Notes: generated by a model from the sequence alone, not told the origin. A DNA stretch of 64,000 nucleotides from a virus (IMGVR_UViG_3300037104_000796:62001-126000), one strand, 5' to 3'; counted from the first letter of the stretch, positions 34,636 to 43,483 are shown. Numbers and translations: made by a program.

Positions 34636-34677
34636 TAAATATAACAATAAAATCCGACAAATAAAAATTTTGTCGGA
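34636..34677 (-). promoter_or_regulatory. Terminator-promoter element, copy 1
   Basis: On the minus strand a perfect hairpin TCCGACAAA/TTTGTCGGA carries the TTTGTC box in its 3' arm. TATATTTA follows 14 bases after TTTG (34643-34636). The hairpin ends the gene at 34684 and the boxes start the phosphoesterase gene. Seven more copies occur in the window. Confidence 0.75.
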
Positions 34678-34683
34678 CTTATT

Positions 34684-35019
34684 TTAAATTATTTTTTTAA
34701 GTAATTTCCTCGCGTCAGCTCGTTTTTTCTTTTTCTTTTTCTCAACTCTTACTGATACGTATGAACCTATCCACGCTCCCACACACATAGGCAACAAATA
34801 CCATAAATTATGTACATATTCAAATGTTGCCAATCCTGTTAAAAATATTAATGCTGCACTAAAATTTGCTGTATTGACCGCATGTAATCTATTAAGCGAA
34901 AATACATAATTTGAATATATTGCATCCAAAGCAATATATAACACAAATAGTCCTAAACACACCCAAGGGTTAAGTAACAGTAAAGAAGCATAAATATCAT
35001 TTAAATATTTCAGAATCAT
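34684..35019 (-). CDS. Small membrane protein with three segments
   Basis: 111 residues. Hydrophobic stretches at about 13-35 (LLLLNPWVCLGLFVLYIAL), 52-68 and 73-88, then a very basic tail (EKKKKKKRADARK). The predicted orientation puts the basic tail in the cytoplasm. It might be a superinfection-exclusion or holin-like protein. No family recognised. Confidence 0.65.
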   Translation of the reverse strand: MILKYLNDIYASLLLLNPWVCLGLFVLYIALDAIYSNYVFSLNRLHAVNTANFSAALIFLTGLATFEYVHNLWYLLPMCVGAWIGSYVSVRVEKKKKKKRADARKLLKKII

Positions 35020-35038
35020 CGTATTATTGTTTCGTCTT

Positions 35039-35539
35039 TTATGATCCTACCTTTTCATCTGTTCCATACCACACAAATTCATCAACAGGCAAATGTTTGT
35101 TACAGCCACAACAGAATGTTGCTCCGTAAAATTTCGGATCTCTCGCGTATGTTTCTGATAAATCATTACCCATTGTTGTTCGTGTTCCACAACCACCAAG
35201 CAATTTGCCCGATTTCCAAGCATTTAATTCTTTTTGCGTAACATAAGCTCCTCCAGTATATTTTCCGTTTTCATCTACTAAAACAGTCATTATAGCAACA
35301 TATTCATCTCTATCAGGATATTCTTTTTTCATTTCTACTCTTTCTTCTTTATCGAGCATTCGATGTATTTCTTTCCAATTTGGTTTTCTACCAACGTGAA
35401 CATAAGAATTTCTTACAGGACGAACAAATCCCTTTGATCTTTCTTCTTCTGAAAGAACTAAATAAATTTCATGTTGTCCTGTCTCATTTTTTTGACCTTC
35501 TTTTAATTTGGGGTCTTTGGGGTCTGTTGTTAAACTCAT
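35039..35539 (-). CDS. Conserved phage protein with Cys-rich C-terminus
   Basis: 166 residues. RPVRNSYVHVGRKP near the middle, then LLGGCGTRTTMGNDLSETYA and FYGATFCCGCNKHLPVDEFVW at the end. This pattern (GGCG..TxMG..ETYAR..FYG.TFC..C..H.PV.EF.W) recurs in many phage genomes as a hypothetical, with cysteines and a His likely binding zinc. Function not known. Confidence 0.78.
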   Translation of the reverse strand: MSLTTDPKDPKLKEGQKNETGQHEIYLVLSEEERSKGFVRPVRNSYVHVGRKPNWKEIHRMLDKEERVEMKKEYPDRDEYVAIMTVLVDENGKYTGGAYVTQKELNAWKSGKLLGGCGTRTTMGNDLSETYARDPKFYGATFCCGCNKHLPVDEFVWYGTDEKVGS

Positions 35540-35545
35540 AATATT

Positions 35546-36718
35546 TTAAAATAAAGATTTTGCGTAAATTAAATTTCCTGGAACTGGATTGAATCCTATT
35601 GATGTTAAAATTCGATTGAAAGGTTCCACAATAGTTTTTTCAAACTGTAAGTCATAATCAACAGTTGGAGCAAATTCGTATGGGAAGTTTCCTGGAAGAA
35701 AGCCAAATACTTCATTTCCATCTTTTGTATAATAGTACTTAACCTTATCTCCCGTTTTAATCAAATTGTATTTTGTTTTCCATTTTGGACTATTAAGAAT
35801 AATGTGATTGTAAACAGCCGATGCCCTTACGTTTTGACCACATTTTTCTGCAAGTCTTATTTGTTTTTTATCTTCCAAACAATACTTTTCATAATCACCC
35901 AATGATTGTGTTTTTGCGACATCATCAGGATTTTGAAGAACATATTGCTTTTTATATTCTTTTAACTTCTTAACTACTTCTGCATATTGAATATTCTTTC
36001 CCTTTTCACAAGCCATTTTTATCATTTCTTTCAAAACTTTTCTTGCAAATTTTGGGGTTGAACCTTGAACAATTTCAACACCTACAAATTTAATTTTTGC
36101 TTGAGGTTCAATATAAACACCCGGTTCTTTCCAAGCTAAATCAAGAATATATTTCTTTTTAGCAACCATGATTGCAGAATATGATATTTTTTCCAATTCC
36201 AAATTCTGTATATTTTTGGTGTTATATTTTAATGCATATTCTTCGAATTTTTTATCAAGATAAGCATTCAATCTTAATTCTTTAATTTTCAAAATAAAAT
36301 CAACTTTGCTTTCTTTATAATCACACGATTTTAATACGGGATCAAATGTAACATAACATGAATCTGTGTCCATATAAATTGTTAAAGTTTTTTCAGTTAT
36401 TTTGTTTGCGTGTGTTATTCCAAGTGCTTCATGAAGTTTCTTATCTTTATGCCAAAATTCAAAGAAATATTCATCAATAGCTCTACTTGCGTATTTTGCC
36501 ACATCTTGGCCTTGTAACGTAACTGCTTCAGCTACATTGACATTATAACATTCAAAATATGCAGAACCTGTAGCCCCATAAACTGAGTTTATAAACACCT
36601 TAAGAGACTGCTCGAGACCATGATATTCTTCTTTTAAATTATTTAATTTTTGAATCTCTTCTTCCAATTCTTCTATACTACAATTATAAGGATCTATAGT
36701 TGTTAATTTAAATTCCAT
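35546..36718 (-). CDS. 43: C-terminal part of a split family B DNA polymerase (T4 gp43)
   Basis: 390 residues from the ATG at 36718; T4 gp43 is 898. Motif B is KVFINSVYG (40-48) and motif C is YMDTDS (115-120). Palm, thumb and the C-terminus (GFNPVPGNLIYAKSLF) follow. The exonuclease domain and motif A (DxxSLYPS) are missing and are nowhere else in the window. The frame is open with its own start and an AT-rich motif, so it looks expressed, not decayed. A homing endonuclease gene is inserted right upstream in the opposite direction. Some Aeromonas T4-like phages have gene 43 split by a mobile endonuclease gene. The N-terminal half should lie elsewhere in the genome. Confidence 0.9.
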   Translation of the reverse strand: MEFKLTTIDPYNCSIEELEEEIQKLNNLKEEYHGLEQSLKVFINSVYGATGSAYFECYNVNVAEAVTLQGQDVAKYASRAIDEYFFEFWHKDKKLHEALGITHANKITEKTLTIYMDTDSCYVTFDPVLKSCDYKESKVDFILKIKELRLNAYLDKKFEEYALKYNTKNIQNLELEKISYSAIMVAKKKYILDLAWKEPGVYIEPQAKIKFVGVEIVQGSTPKFARKVLKEMIKMACEKGKNIQYAEVVKKLKEYKKQYVLQNPDDVAKTQSLGDYEKYCLEDKKQIRLAEKCGQNVRASAVYNHIILNSPKWKTKYNLIKTGDKVKYYYTKDGNEVFGFLPGNFPYEFAPTVDYDLQFEKTIVEPFNRILTSIGFNPVPGNLIYAKSLF

Positions 36719-36720
36719 AA

Positions 36721-36738
36721 TATATTTTATTTTTATAT
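36721..36738 (-). promoter_or_regulatory. AT-rich late-type motif before the polymerase piece
   Basis: Minus strand TATATAAAAATAAAATATA, ending two bases before the ATG. It would let the split C-terminal piece be made on its own. Confidence 0.4.
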
Positions 36739-36810
36739 ACACAAAAATTAATCAAGTTTTAAATTTTGTTAATTATTTTAAATTAATGAAAAACTTTGTT
36801 CGTTGTTAGA

Positions 36811-36821
36811 TATATAAAATA
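36811..36821 (+). promoter_or_regulatory. TATATAAAATA motif before the plus-strand endonuclease
   Basis: Six bases before the ATG of the gene at 36828. The same motif before a plus-strand gene shows that it moves with gene starts, not with one strand. Confidence 0.45.
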
Positions 36822-36827
36822 AAAACA

Positions 36828-37889
36828 ATGAACAAACAAAATGTAATAAGCGCTATCACTAAACATTTAAAAATTAATAATAAAATAATGGGCTTTAAAT
36901 CTAAGAAAAATATTATTTTTATAAATTGGATAAATGATTATTTTAAAAATTCAGAAATAGCAACATCTAGTTTTTTAGAAAAAGTGTGGGTAATAACACA
37001 CAACGATAATATAGAACATTGCGCTACTTGTGGAATTAAATCTGTTTTCGGAAATTTTAATGTTGGTTATCGAAGTAAACATTGTAAAAAATGTGCATCT
37101 CCTGAGGGATATAGAAGATTAGCACAAAAAAGAAAAGAAGAATCTCCGGAAATAATAGTTACAAAAAATTGTAAAGAGTGTGATATAATTTTTTCATATA
37201 AAACGCACAAATTAAATAACACAATAAATAAAGAATTTTGCTCTAAATCTTGTGCGGGCATTTACAATCAGAATAATATGTCCGTAGAAACTATAAAAAA
37301 TAAAAATGAGAAAACAAATAAAACCAATGTAGAAAAATATAAAGACCCGTGGGTAGTTAATTCAAAATATACACGAAATATAACAAAAGAAAAATTAGGT
37401 GTAGAATATCCATTTCAAGATCCAAAAATTATAAAAAAATGCAAAGATACATTATATGAAAATACCGGATATACAAATCCTCTCAAAAATCCTAAAACTC
37501 TTAAAAAGATGCTAAATACAAAAATAGAACGTTATGGAGATTTATTAATTCCTATGGCCAAATATAAAGATTTTAAAATGCCTTCAGGGAAAGTTGTTAA
37601 AGTTCAAGGAAATGAAAGCTACGGATTGAATATTCTTCTTGAAAAATATAATGAAACTGATATATTTGTTGGAAGAAAAAATATAGAAAACGAAATAGGA
37701 CAAATACATTATATTGGAAAAGATCACAGACAACACATATACTATCCTGATATTTACATTAAATCACAAAATAAAATATTTGAAGTTAAATCTAATTTCA
37801 CATATAAAATTCATAAAGAAACTAATGAATTGAAAAAACAAGCCGTTTTAGAAAAAAATATAGAATTTGAATTTATGATAATCAATTAA
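36828..37889 (+). CDS. Zinc-finger homing endonuclease inserted beside the polymerase gene
   Basis: 353 residues on the plus strand. Two CxxC...CxxC knuckles (CATCGIKS...CKKC; CKECDIIF...CSKSC), then two NUMOD-type repeats (GVEYPFQDPKI; GYTNPLKNPKT) and a C-terminal nuclease-like domain IYYPDIYIKSQNKIFEVKS. It belongs with the PD-(D/E)XK-like homing endonucleases at 28446 and 48608. Its insertion coincides with the missing front half of gene 43. Its 3' end overlaps the converging tagged gene by four bases. Confidence 0.82.
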   Translation: MNKQNVISAITKHLKINNKIMGFKSKKNIIFINWINDYFKNSEIATSSFLEKVWVITHNDNIEHCATCGIKSVFGNFNVGYRSKHCKKCASPEGYRRLAQKRKEESPEIIVTKNCKECDIIFSYKTHKLNNTINKEFCSKSCAGIYNQNNMSVETIKNKNEKTNKTNVEKYKDPWVVNSKYTRNITKEKLGVEYPFQDPKIIKKCKDTLYENTGYTNPLKNPKTLKKMLNTKIERYGDLLIPMAKYKDFKMPSGKVVKVQGNESYGLNILLEKYNETDIFVGRKNIENEIGQIHYIGKDHRQHIYYPDIYIKSQNKIFEVKSNFTYKIHKETNELKKQAVLEKNIEFEFMIIN

Positions 37890-38245
37890 TTTATGTGATA
37901 CTTTTCGCCCCACAATAATAAATATGTAAAGCCTTTATCATCTTCAAAAATTAATTTTTCACGAATATCATCATTAGAAGTATATCGAGTAATTATAAAT
38001 ATGTAATCTCTACCGTCGGCATCAAATGCGCCATATTCTGAACGACGTCTTTTAAACTTTCCAGATATTGTTTTGTAAATTAGCGAACTTAAAAATTCAC
38101 GTACTTTATTATCATACTGATTTTCAATTTTCAAATCTTGAATATACTTCAAAATATCTATTTTTCCAATACCCATATCAGTGATAGGATCACTATCTTC
38201 TGTGAAGCCCATTCTTTCATCAATATGTTCTCTAACTAATTTCAT
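37886..38245 (-). CDS. Tagged protein, GKxIxG-domain family
   Basis: 119 residues. Tag: H-I-D-E then RMGF...SDPITDMGIG after MKLVRE. The domain has FLSSLIYKTISGKFKRRRS, then beta strands and YLLLWGEKYHIN. It belongs to the same family as 20923, 38898 and 39646. Its start codon overlaps the stop of the gene upstream by one base. Confidence 0.85.
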   Translation of the reverse strand: MKLVREHIDERMGFTEDSDPITDMGIGKIDILKYIQDLKIENQYDNKVREFLSSLIYKTISGKFKRRRSEYGAFDADGRDYIFIITRYTSNDDIREKLIFEDDKGFTYLLLWGEKYHIN

Positions 38246-38901
38246 TAAAAACCTCTTTCTTCAACTATAAATCTATAATCGAATTTCTTTTTAGATACTA
38301 TCATGCGTCCATTGGTGCCTCCATAGAGTGTCGTATTTCCATGAGTTTTAAAATAGTCACGGGATATATCCATTTGTTCTTTGTTGTTATATTTTTTAAA
38401 ACGTAAATCTTTATAATTTGTGCCATATCGTATAACATTGTATATGACAATATATGACTCTGGATAAAGTTTTAATCCTGAGTGCCACGATGTAAATTGG
38501 CCTGATTGATTTTTAGTTACTGCAAAACCCATTCTTTTGGCTTTAAGTACTGCACCGGGTTTGAGAGTTTCATATGAGAACCCGCCAATACCCATATCAG
38601 AAATGGGATCAGAATCTGCATCAGTAAAAGCTTCATCTAATCCAGGCCAACCACCATTTGGAGGTACATCATCTAAAGCATCTTCAGGTAATTCGTTAAA
38701 AATTTTCATCCAATCAAACGCAGGATATTTTTTATGGAATCTACGAATTATTTGTTCATATTCATATTGAATATCATCTTCAGTTTTTGCAGCTCTTTTT
38801 AATTGTTTAATAAATTTAGACATAAGTCCTATTCCTAAATCTTGAATAGGATCAGATTCAGCTTTAAATTTCTCGTATAATTGTTCTCTAACTAATTTCA
38901 T
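38245..38901 (-). CDS. Tagged protein with two tag copies
   Basis: 218 residues. First tag LYE-KF...SDPIQDLGIG after MKLVREQ; second, near residues 85-108, L-D-E-AF...SDPISDMGIG. Module 1 is helical (FIKQLKRAAKTEDDIQYEYEQII). Module 2 starts YETLKPGAVLKAKRMGF and belongs to the GSILRAK family seen at 105-779 and in polyprotein module 4. It overlaps both neighbours, so it is translationally coupled. Confidence 0.87.
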   Translation of the reverse strand: MKLVREQLYEKFKAESDPIQDLGIGLMSKFIKQLKRAAKTEDDIQYEYEQIIRRFHKKYPAFDWMKIFNELPEDALDDVPPNGGWPGLDEAFTDADSDPISDMGIGGFSYETLKPGAVLKAKRMGFAVTKNQSGQFTSWHSGLKLYPESYIVIYNVIRYGTNYKDLRFKKYNNKEQMDISRDYFKTHGNTTLYGGTNGRMIVSKKKFDYRFIVEERGF

Positions 38902-39266
38902 TCTTCAATGAATATTTTTTTATCATCGTAAGGAATAGTGTAAGAAGCTTTTTCTTCAGTATCAAAAACACTTAATCCGTGTGAATCTTCATCAAATTCA
39001 TTTATTTTACCAACATATATTGTGTATTTTCCCCAACCTTTTCCAGTTTTAATTGAATCGTTTTTAACCACAAGCATCTGATTAAATTCGCCTGTTATAT
39101 GTTTATTTAAGAGTGCATCTTTAAAAGTTTTAATGAAATTTTCACGATATTCTTTTTTTAATCGCGAACGTGTTCTTCCCGCATTAAAACCGCCGATTCC
39201 CATATCGTGAACGGGATCGCCTTCTTCACTAAATTTTTCGTATAAATATTCTCTTACTTTTTTCAT
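38898..39266 (-). CDS. Tagged protein, GKxIxG-domain family
   Basis: 122 residues. Tag: LYE-KF...GDPVHDMGIG after MKKVREY. The domain has FKDALLNKHITGEFNQML, then YTIYVGKINEF and beta strands to the end. ATGA-type overlap with the upstream gene. Confidence 0.85.
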   Translation of the reverse strand: MKKVREYLYEKFSEEGDPVHDMGIGGFNAGRTRSRLKKEYRENFIKTFKDALLNKHITGEFNQMLVVKNDSIKTGKGWGKYTIYVGKINEFDEDSHGLSVFDTEEKASYTIPYDDKKIFIEE

Positions 39267-39646
39267 TAGTCATCTATTTGATTATCTAATCCCGCTTTTC
39301 CACTTTTCATAGCTTCTTCAGGTGTATTCCATTTATATGGCCCATCTCCCATATAAGGTTCTCCAGTATCTGGAATTGCAATATAAAATGTTTTAACTAT
39401 CGTTCCCTGTTTATCTCTTAATACTCCTAAAGCATTTACTTGTACAATTTTAAGATGAAGACTTCGATATTCAATTATGTCAATTATTTTTTCTTTAACC
39501 GGAAATTCATAAGCGCGCACACTCCAATCCCATTCATATTGTTTGTCCAATTTAGCCATTTGAGCATCATGTCCAATCTCCATATCTTTTATAGGATCTG
39601 AATCTTCGGTAAAGCCTAATGCTTCATATATAAATTGTGCTCTCAT
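39266..39646 (-). CDS. Tagged protein of unknown function
   Basis: 126 residues. Tag: F-I-Y-E then ALGF...SDPIKDMEIG after MRAQ. The rest has IDIIEYRSLHLKIVQVNALG and a C-terminal GEPYMGDGPYKWNTPEEAM, which looks like a small beta-sheet domain with a helix. It is one-base overlapped with its neighbours in the run from 37886 to 42569. Confidence 0.82.
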   Translation of the reverse strand: MRAQFIYEALGFTEDSDPIKDMEIGHDAQMAKLDKQYEWDWSVRAYEFPVKEKIIDIIEYRSLHLKIVQVNALGVLRDKQGTIVKTFYIAIPDTGEPYMGDGPYKWNTPEEAMKSGKAGLDNQIDD

Positions 39647-40041
39647 TACTTTATAAGATAATTTTCTTCAGGCAATACCCTGTAAATGTTAAATACTGCA
39701 TCTCGTGAAGATGTTGCCTCGGCCTTTTTATCAAAAAAATATAATTCGGCTCCATTTAAATAGCTGTTATAATCATTTATAGTAAAAGTTATTCTATTAG
39801 TTTTTTTAAATGGCTTTTCTCTTACTGCTTTAACTTGTTCAAATATTCCAGAAATGATTTTTCCTTTTAATGAATTTAAAAAAACTTGCCATTTATCACG
39901 TTTCTTTCCAAAATCTTTAATTTTATCATTTTGTATAGTTTTAAGAGCTTCTGTTTTAAAATTTACATTGCTTCCAATACTCATATCATGAACAGGGTCA
40001 CTTACTTCATCAAACTTTTCAAATACAAATTGTGCTTTCAT
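39646..40041 (-). CDS. Tagged protein, GKxIxG-domain family
   Basis: 131 residues. Tag: V-F-E-KF...SDPVHDMSIG after MKAQF. The domain: WQVFLNSLKGKIISGIFEQ, then RITFTINDYNSYL and LYFFDKKAEATS. Four-base overlap with the large gene upstream. Same family as 20923, 37886 and 38898. Confidence 0.85.
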   Translation of the reverse strand: MKAQFVFEKFDEVSDPVHDMSIGSNVNFKTEALKTIQNDKIKDFGKKRDKWQVFLNSLKGKIISGIFEQVKAVREKPFKKTNRITFTINDYNSYLNGAELYFFDKKAEATSSRDAVFNIYRVLPEENYLIK

Positions 40042-42569
40042 TTCGGTATTTTGTATATTTTATTTTTATACATTACTCTTAATCCACGCATTTTATTCTC
40101 ATCCAAAATATCTGCATCTCCCTTAGGAACAAAAATCATAGAAGCATTTGCATATCTATTGAATTTCACTAGAACAGTTTTTACTTGTCCTTCAGTTAAA
40201 GAATGCGTTAGACTTCCTGATTGATTTTCTTGTTCTATACTTTGCAATGCTATGTCATATCCTATTCCCATATCATGTATCGGGTCTGATTTTTCAGTAA
40301 ACTTTTCATTAAGTTGTGGATAAAAATTATCCGGTTGCAACTCTTCTGCTAAGTTTTCTATTTCAGTTATCCTTTGAACTTCAATATTTACTTGAATGCT
40401 TTTATCTGTTCTTCTCGTTCCTTGATTAACACGAATTTGAATAACAACACTATAAAGAATTTCTGCAGTAACAATATAATATTTTATTTCAAGTCCGGCG
40501 TTGTTATTTCCATCTTTTATGAAAATCTTTCCATCATAATCTTCATACGCTTTATTGTATAAACTTACACCACCGTTTTGTGGAAATTTATGAATCTTAA
40601 CTTTATTAGGATCGCCATCTTTATTCCCTTGAAATTTAAAGAATGCTGGATTTTGTCCTAAGCTCAAACTATACGCGGCCAAACTGATAAACATGTTATC
40701 TTCAGCAACTTTTTCTAAAAGATAATTTAACATCTTTAAAGATCCGTATTTTGCTTTTGCCGCTGTAGAATCACTAAATCCTTCAACTGTTCCTTCAAGT
40801 CGATAATTAAATGAATCGGCTTCTTTTAATTTTGATATATTTGTAGGAATTTTATTTCTTTGATTAATGATTTCGGTCATGAATCGTTCGGGAGTCCACG
40901 TTTGTTCTTCTTTTGTTAAATTATAACGATCAGACACTGTCTCGTGTTTTGAAATATAACTCTTTCCTTTTCCACCTTGAGCAGTTTGTTCTTTTAATGA
41001 AATGGCTAATGCCAAAATATTTTGGTTTTCAGTTTCTAAATCATCTGCAAAAATATTATTGTAATCGCCGAGTTTAAGTTGTTCAGTTTCTTTTTGTGCG
41101 GCTTCGGTCCAACGATCAAGAATTTCTTGTTTTTTGCCCGGTTTAACAAGCATCATATCCATTGGATTCCATTTGTCTACTGCATTAGCAGCAAATCCGA
41201 TTCCTTTAGCAGCTTCTTTTTTAATATCAGTAAAGAATTTATCACGATATATTTCCCAATCTGAAAAATTTGTTTCTTTTAATTTCTTTCCAATTGACAT
41301 TGCATTAAAAATACTGTTTACGAAAAGTAAATTGTATTTGTCGCCTTCTTGTGTTAAAGTTCTAAGAATATAATCAGTATCCTTTTCATCCATGCCTTTA
41401 ATGCGATTATCAGTTATATCTTTAACAATTTTTTCAATCGTATTAAAATAATTGGCTTTCTTCTCTTCTTCTTTGCCGATTTTCTTAAATGGTTCATATT
41501 CTTCTTCTGTTTGGAAGAAATAAACAACCAAACCTTCTTTAAAAACTGTAGGAGTTTGCGTCATTTGACCACCTGAAGAAACACCGGAATATTTTACTCC
41601 GTATTTATTTCCATCTAATGTGTAAAGCAAACCTGGGAATTTTCCTGATACAGCTCCTGGCTGTCCGGGATAGACGAGTCTCATTGAACTTTTATCAAGG
41701 TCTAAATTAAATTCATCTGATACCTCAGTAAAGTCTTTTACGAATTGATCATCGGAAGTTTTTGCAATATTTTCAATACGTTTTCCTGTGCTATATTTGT
41801 ATTTTGCAGGATATTTTTTTGCCACTTCTCTTAATAAAAATGTATTTCCGGTTCCTTTGGTATATAATTTGGAATCAACTTCATTTAATGATGGGTAAAA
41901 TGGTTCATGAACGCTTTCATCACCAAGAGTTGCCATCTGCCATTGACGTTTTGATTTATATTTAGGACTTTTTGAACCAAAACCATACGGCACTTCTTTT
42001 TTGCCTGCGCCTGGAGGAATTAAGTGTTTGATTTGTAATTCTTCTGGATGTCTTTCATATTTTTTATTATATTCATCAGGAGTAACAAATTTTTGAGTTT
42101 TTGCATCCGGGTGCCAATCTCCCCAAACTGGAAATATTGCATAATAATCATCATTAACTGGTCTTGTGGGATATTTTTTAAGTTTTTTGAAATTTTTAGA
42201 AGGAACTTCTATTTTCCATTCACCATCGAAAAAGTCAACTTTTACTTCATCTTCTTGAAGTTTAATATTTAAATCTTGTAATACTTTTTTAAGCTTTTCT
42301 TTATTCTCGGGGAAATGCCAAAACGTTACGATTTTAAAATCAAAGAAAAGTCTTCCCGCATATTGACCACGACCATCACCATAATATTCTTCTGGATAAT
42401 CATCAAGATATTTCATATCATCGTGTGTTGTTTGACGCTCACCGATAAGTAATTTTTCATTGTAATAAGAAAAAGGCATCGTGTTCGTATCATCCCAGTC
42501 TATTGCACGATTCTTCTTTGGATCATATATTGAGTTTGGATTTTCGAATAATCGTGGGTATAATGACAT
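40038..42569 (-). CDS. Large protein with a C-terminal tagged module
   Basis: 843 residues. The first 730 or so have no tag. They include YYNEKLLIGERQTTHDD and SGKFPGLLYTLDGNKYGVKYSG, whose function I cannot name. The segment EPFYPSLNEVDSK near residue 215 resembles a tag front without SDPI. Near residue 760, FYPQLNE-KF...SDPIHDMGIG is a full tag, followed by about 75 residues ending IYKIPK. Cutting after L-N-E would release this last module. Position at the head of the tagged run and a late-type motif suggest a virion protein. The internal-tag arrangement is unlike the other genes except the polyprotein. Confidence 0.8.
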   Translation of the reverse strand: MSLYPRLFENPNSIYDPKKNRAIDWDDTNTMPFSYYNEKLLIGERQTTHDDMKYLDDYPEEYYGDGRGQYAGRLFFDFKIVTFWHFPENKEKLKKVLQDLNIKLQEDEVKVDFFDGEWKIEVPSKNFKKLKKYPTRPVNDDYYAIFPVWGDWHPDAKTQKFVTPDEYNKKYERHPEELQIKHLIPPGAGKKEVPYGFGSKSPKYKSKRQWQMATLGDESVHEPFYPSLNEVDSKLYTKGTGNTFLLREVAKKYPAKYKYSTGKRIENIAKTSDDQFVKDFTEVSDEFNLDLDKSSMRLVYPGQPGAVSGKFPGLLYTLDGNKYGVKYSGVSSGGQMTQTPTVFKEGLVVYFFQTEEEYEPFKKIGKEEEKKANYFNTIEKIVKDITDNRIKGMDEKDTDYILRTLTQEGDKYNLLFVNSIFNAMSIGKKLKETNFSDWEIYRDKFFTDIKKEAAKGIGFAANAVDKWNPMDMMLVKPGKKQEILDRWTEAAQKETEQLKLGDYNNIFADDLETENQNILALAISLKEQTAQGGKGKSYISKHETVSDRYNLTKEEQTWTPERFMTEIINQRNKIPTNISKLKEADSFNYRLEGTVEGFSDSTAAKAKYGSLKMLNYLLEKVAEDNMFISLAAYSLSLGQNPAFFKFQGNKDGDPNKVKIHKFPQNGGVSLYNKAYEDYDGKIFIKDGNNNAGLEIKYYIVTAEILYSVVIQIRVNQGTRRTDKSIQVNIEVQRITEIENLAEELQPDNFYPQLNEKFTEKSDPIHDMGIGYDIALQSIEQENQSGSLTHSLTEGQVKTVLVKFNRYANASMIFVPKGDADILDENKMRGLRVMYKNKIYKIPK

Positions 42570-42579
42570 ATCGATACTT

Positions 42580-42590
42580 TATTTTATATA
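42580..42590 (-). promoter_or_regulatory. TATATAAAATA motif before the 843-residue protein
   Basis: Ten bases before the ATG at 42569. It could drive the whole coupled tagged run from 42569 down to 37886. Confidence 0.5.
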
Positions 42591-42606
42591 TTTAAGACAG
42601 GATAAA

Positions 42607-42641
42607 CAAAAAAGCTCGATCATTTTAGTAATCGAGCTTTT
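42607..42641 (-). terminator. Rho-independent terminator after the clamp gene
   Basis: Minus strand: AAAAGCTCGAT, a ten-base loop, ATCGAGCTTTTTT. Strong 11-pair stem. Confidence 0.85.
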
Positions 42642-42660
42642 AAGTAGTAGAATTGTATTG

Positions 42661-43437
42661 TTAATCTTTATCTTCTGCTTTTGATATAACTGTTGTGGTC
42701 TCGCTATCTTTTGAGATAAATACGAGTCTATCTTCTCCAAGATTGACATCATAATTTTCTACATCTAATGTTGAGAATTGATCTTTAAAAATACTTAATT
42801 CAGCTGTTGTAAGTTGTTTTTCTGCAATTACTCTTTCATATGCTTTTCCTGATACAATAACTTCACCTTCTTTAAATGCTATTTGCATAAATCTATGGTC
42901 GTTATCCAAGCCATTAAGTGAATTGATATTTTCAAGAACTGCTTTCGGTAATTCGAAACTTCCAATTGTTTGAATTGTTGCGATACTATCTACAAACAAT
43001 TGATCGGGAATATATTTGAAAATATTTAATGAAGTACAATCAACATTCATTTTCAAATTCTTATTTTTCAAAAGAATCTTTTCACCTGCATATTGAGTGT
43101 CTGCCTCGTTTATCATTTCCTGATATTCGATCGTTATTGTGAATTCGACATCATTAAACTGATCCATAATTTTAATCAATCTTGGAATGTTGAATATACC
43201 AACTTTTACTCTTTTCGGATCTTTAGTTACTGTTGCTGCTAATCCTGCTTCATCAAATTTAATTGAACTCATTTTTACTACAGAACGTTCTTCGTTATAT
43301 GTCTTTGCGATGAACATTGATTTCTGTTGATCGATCTCTAAGAGTAATGAGTTGTCAATCGTAGAAAATCTTTTGAGCCATCCTGTAAATGCTTTTACGT
43401 TTTTTGCTGTAAATTCTACTGTTTTTTTCGTAGCCAT
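42661..43437 (-). CDS. 45: DNA sliding clamp (T4 gp45-like)
   Basis: 258 residues; T4 gp45 is 228. The pattern of an N-terminal helix followed by strands with FSTIDNSLLLEIDQQKSMFIAKTYN and a later FMQIAFKEGEVIVSGKAYERV matches PCNA-fold two-domain clamps. The clamp tethers the polymerase and, in T4, activates late transcription with gp55 and gp33. It is flanked by terminators, so it is transcribed alone. The call is by fold pattern and context. Confidence 0.65.
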   Translation of the reverse strand: MATKKTVEFTAKNVKAFTGWLKRFSTIDNSLLLEIDQQKSMFIAKTYNEERSVVKMSSIKFDEAGLAATVTKDPKRVKVGIFNIPRLIKIMDQFNDVEFTITIEYQEMINEADTQYAGEKILLKNKNLKMNVDCTSLNIFKYIPDQLFVDSIATIQTIGSFELPKAVLENINSLNGLDNDHRFMQIAFKEGEVIVSGKAYERVIAEKQLTTAELSIFKDQFSTLDVENYDVNLGEDRLVFISKDSETTTVISKAEDKD

Positions 43438-43483
43438 GGTGTTAAAAATTATAATTTATGTTTGTACAAGTATTATACATCTC

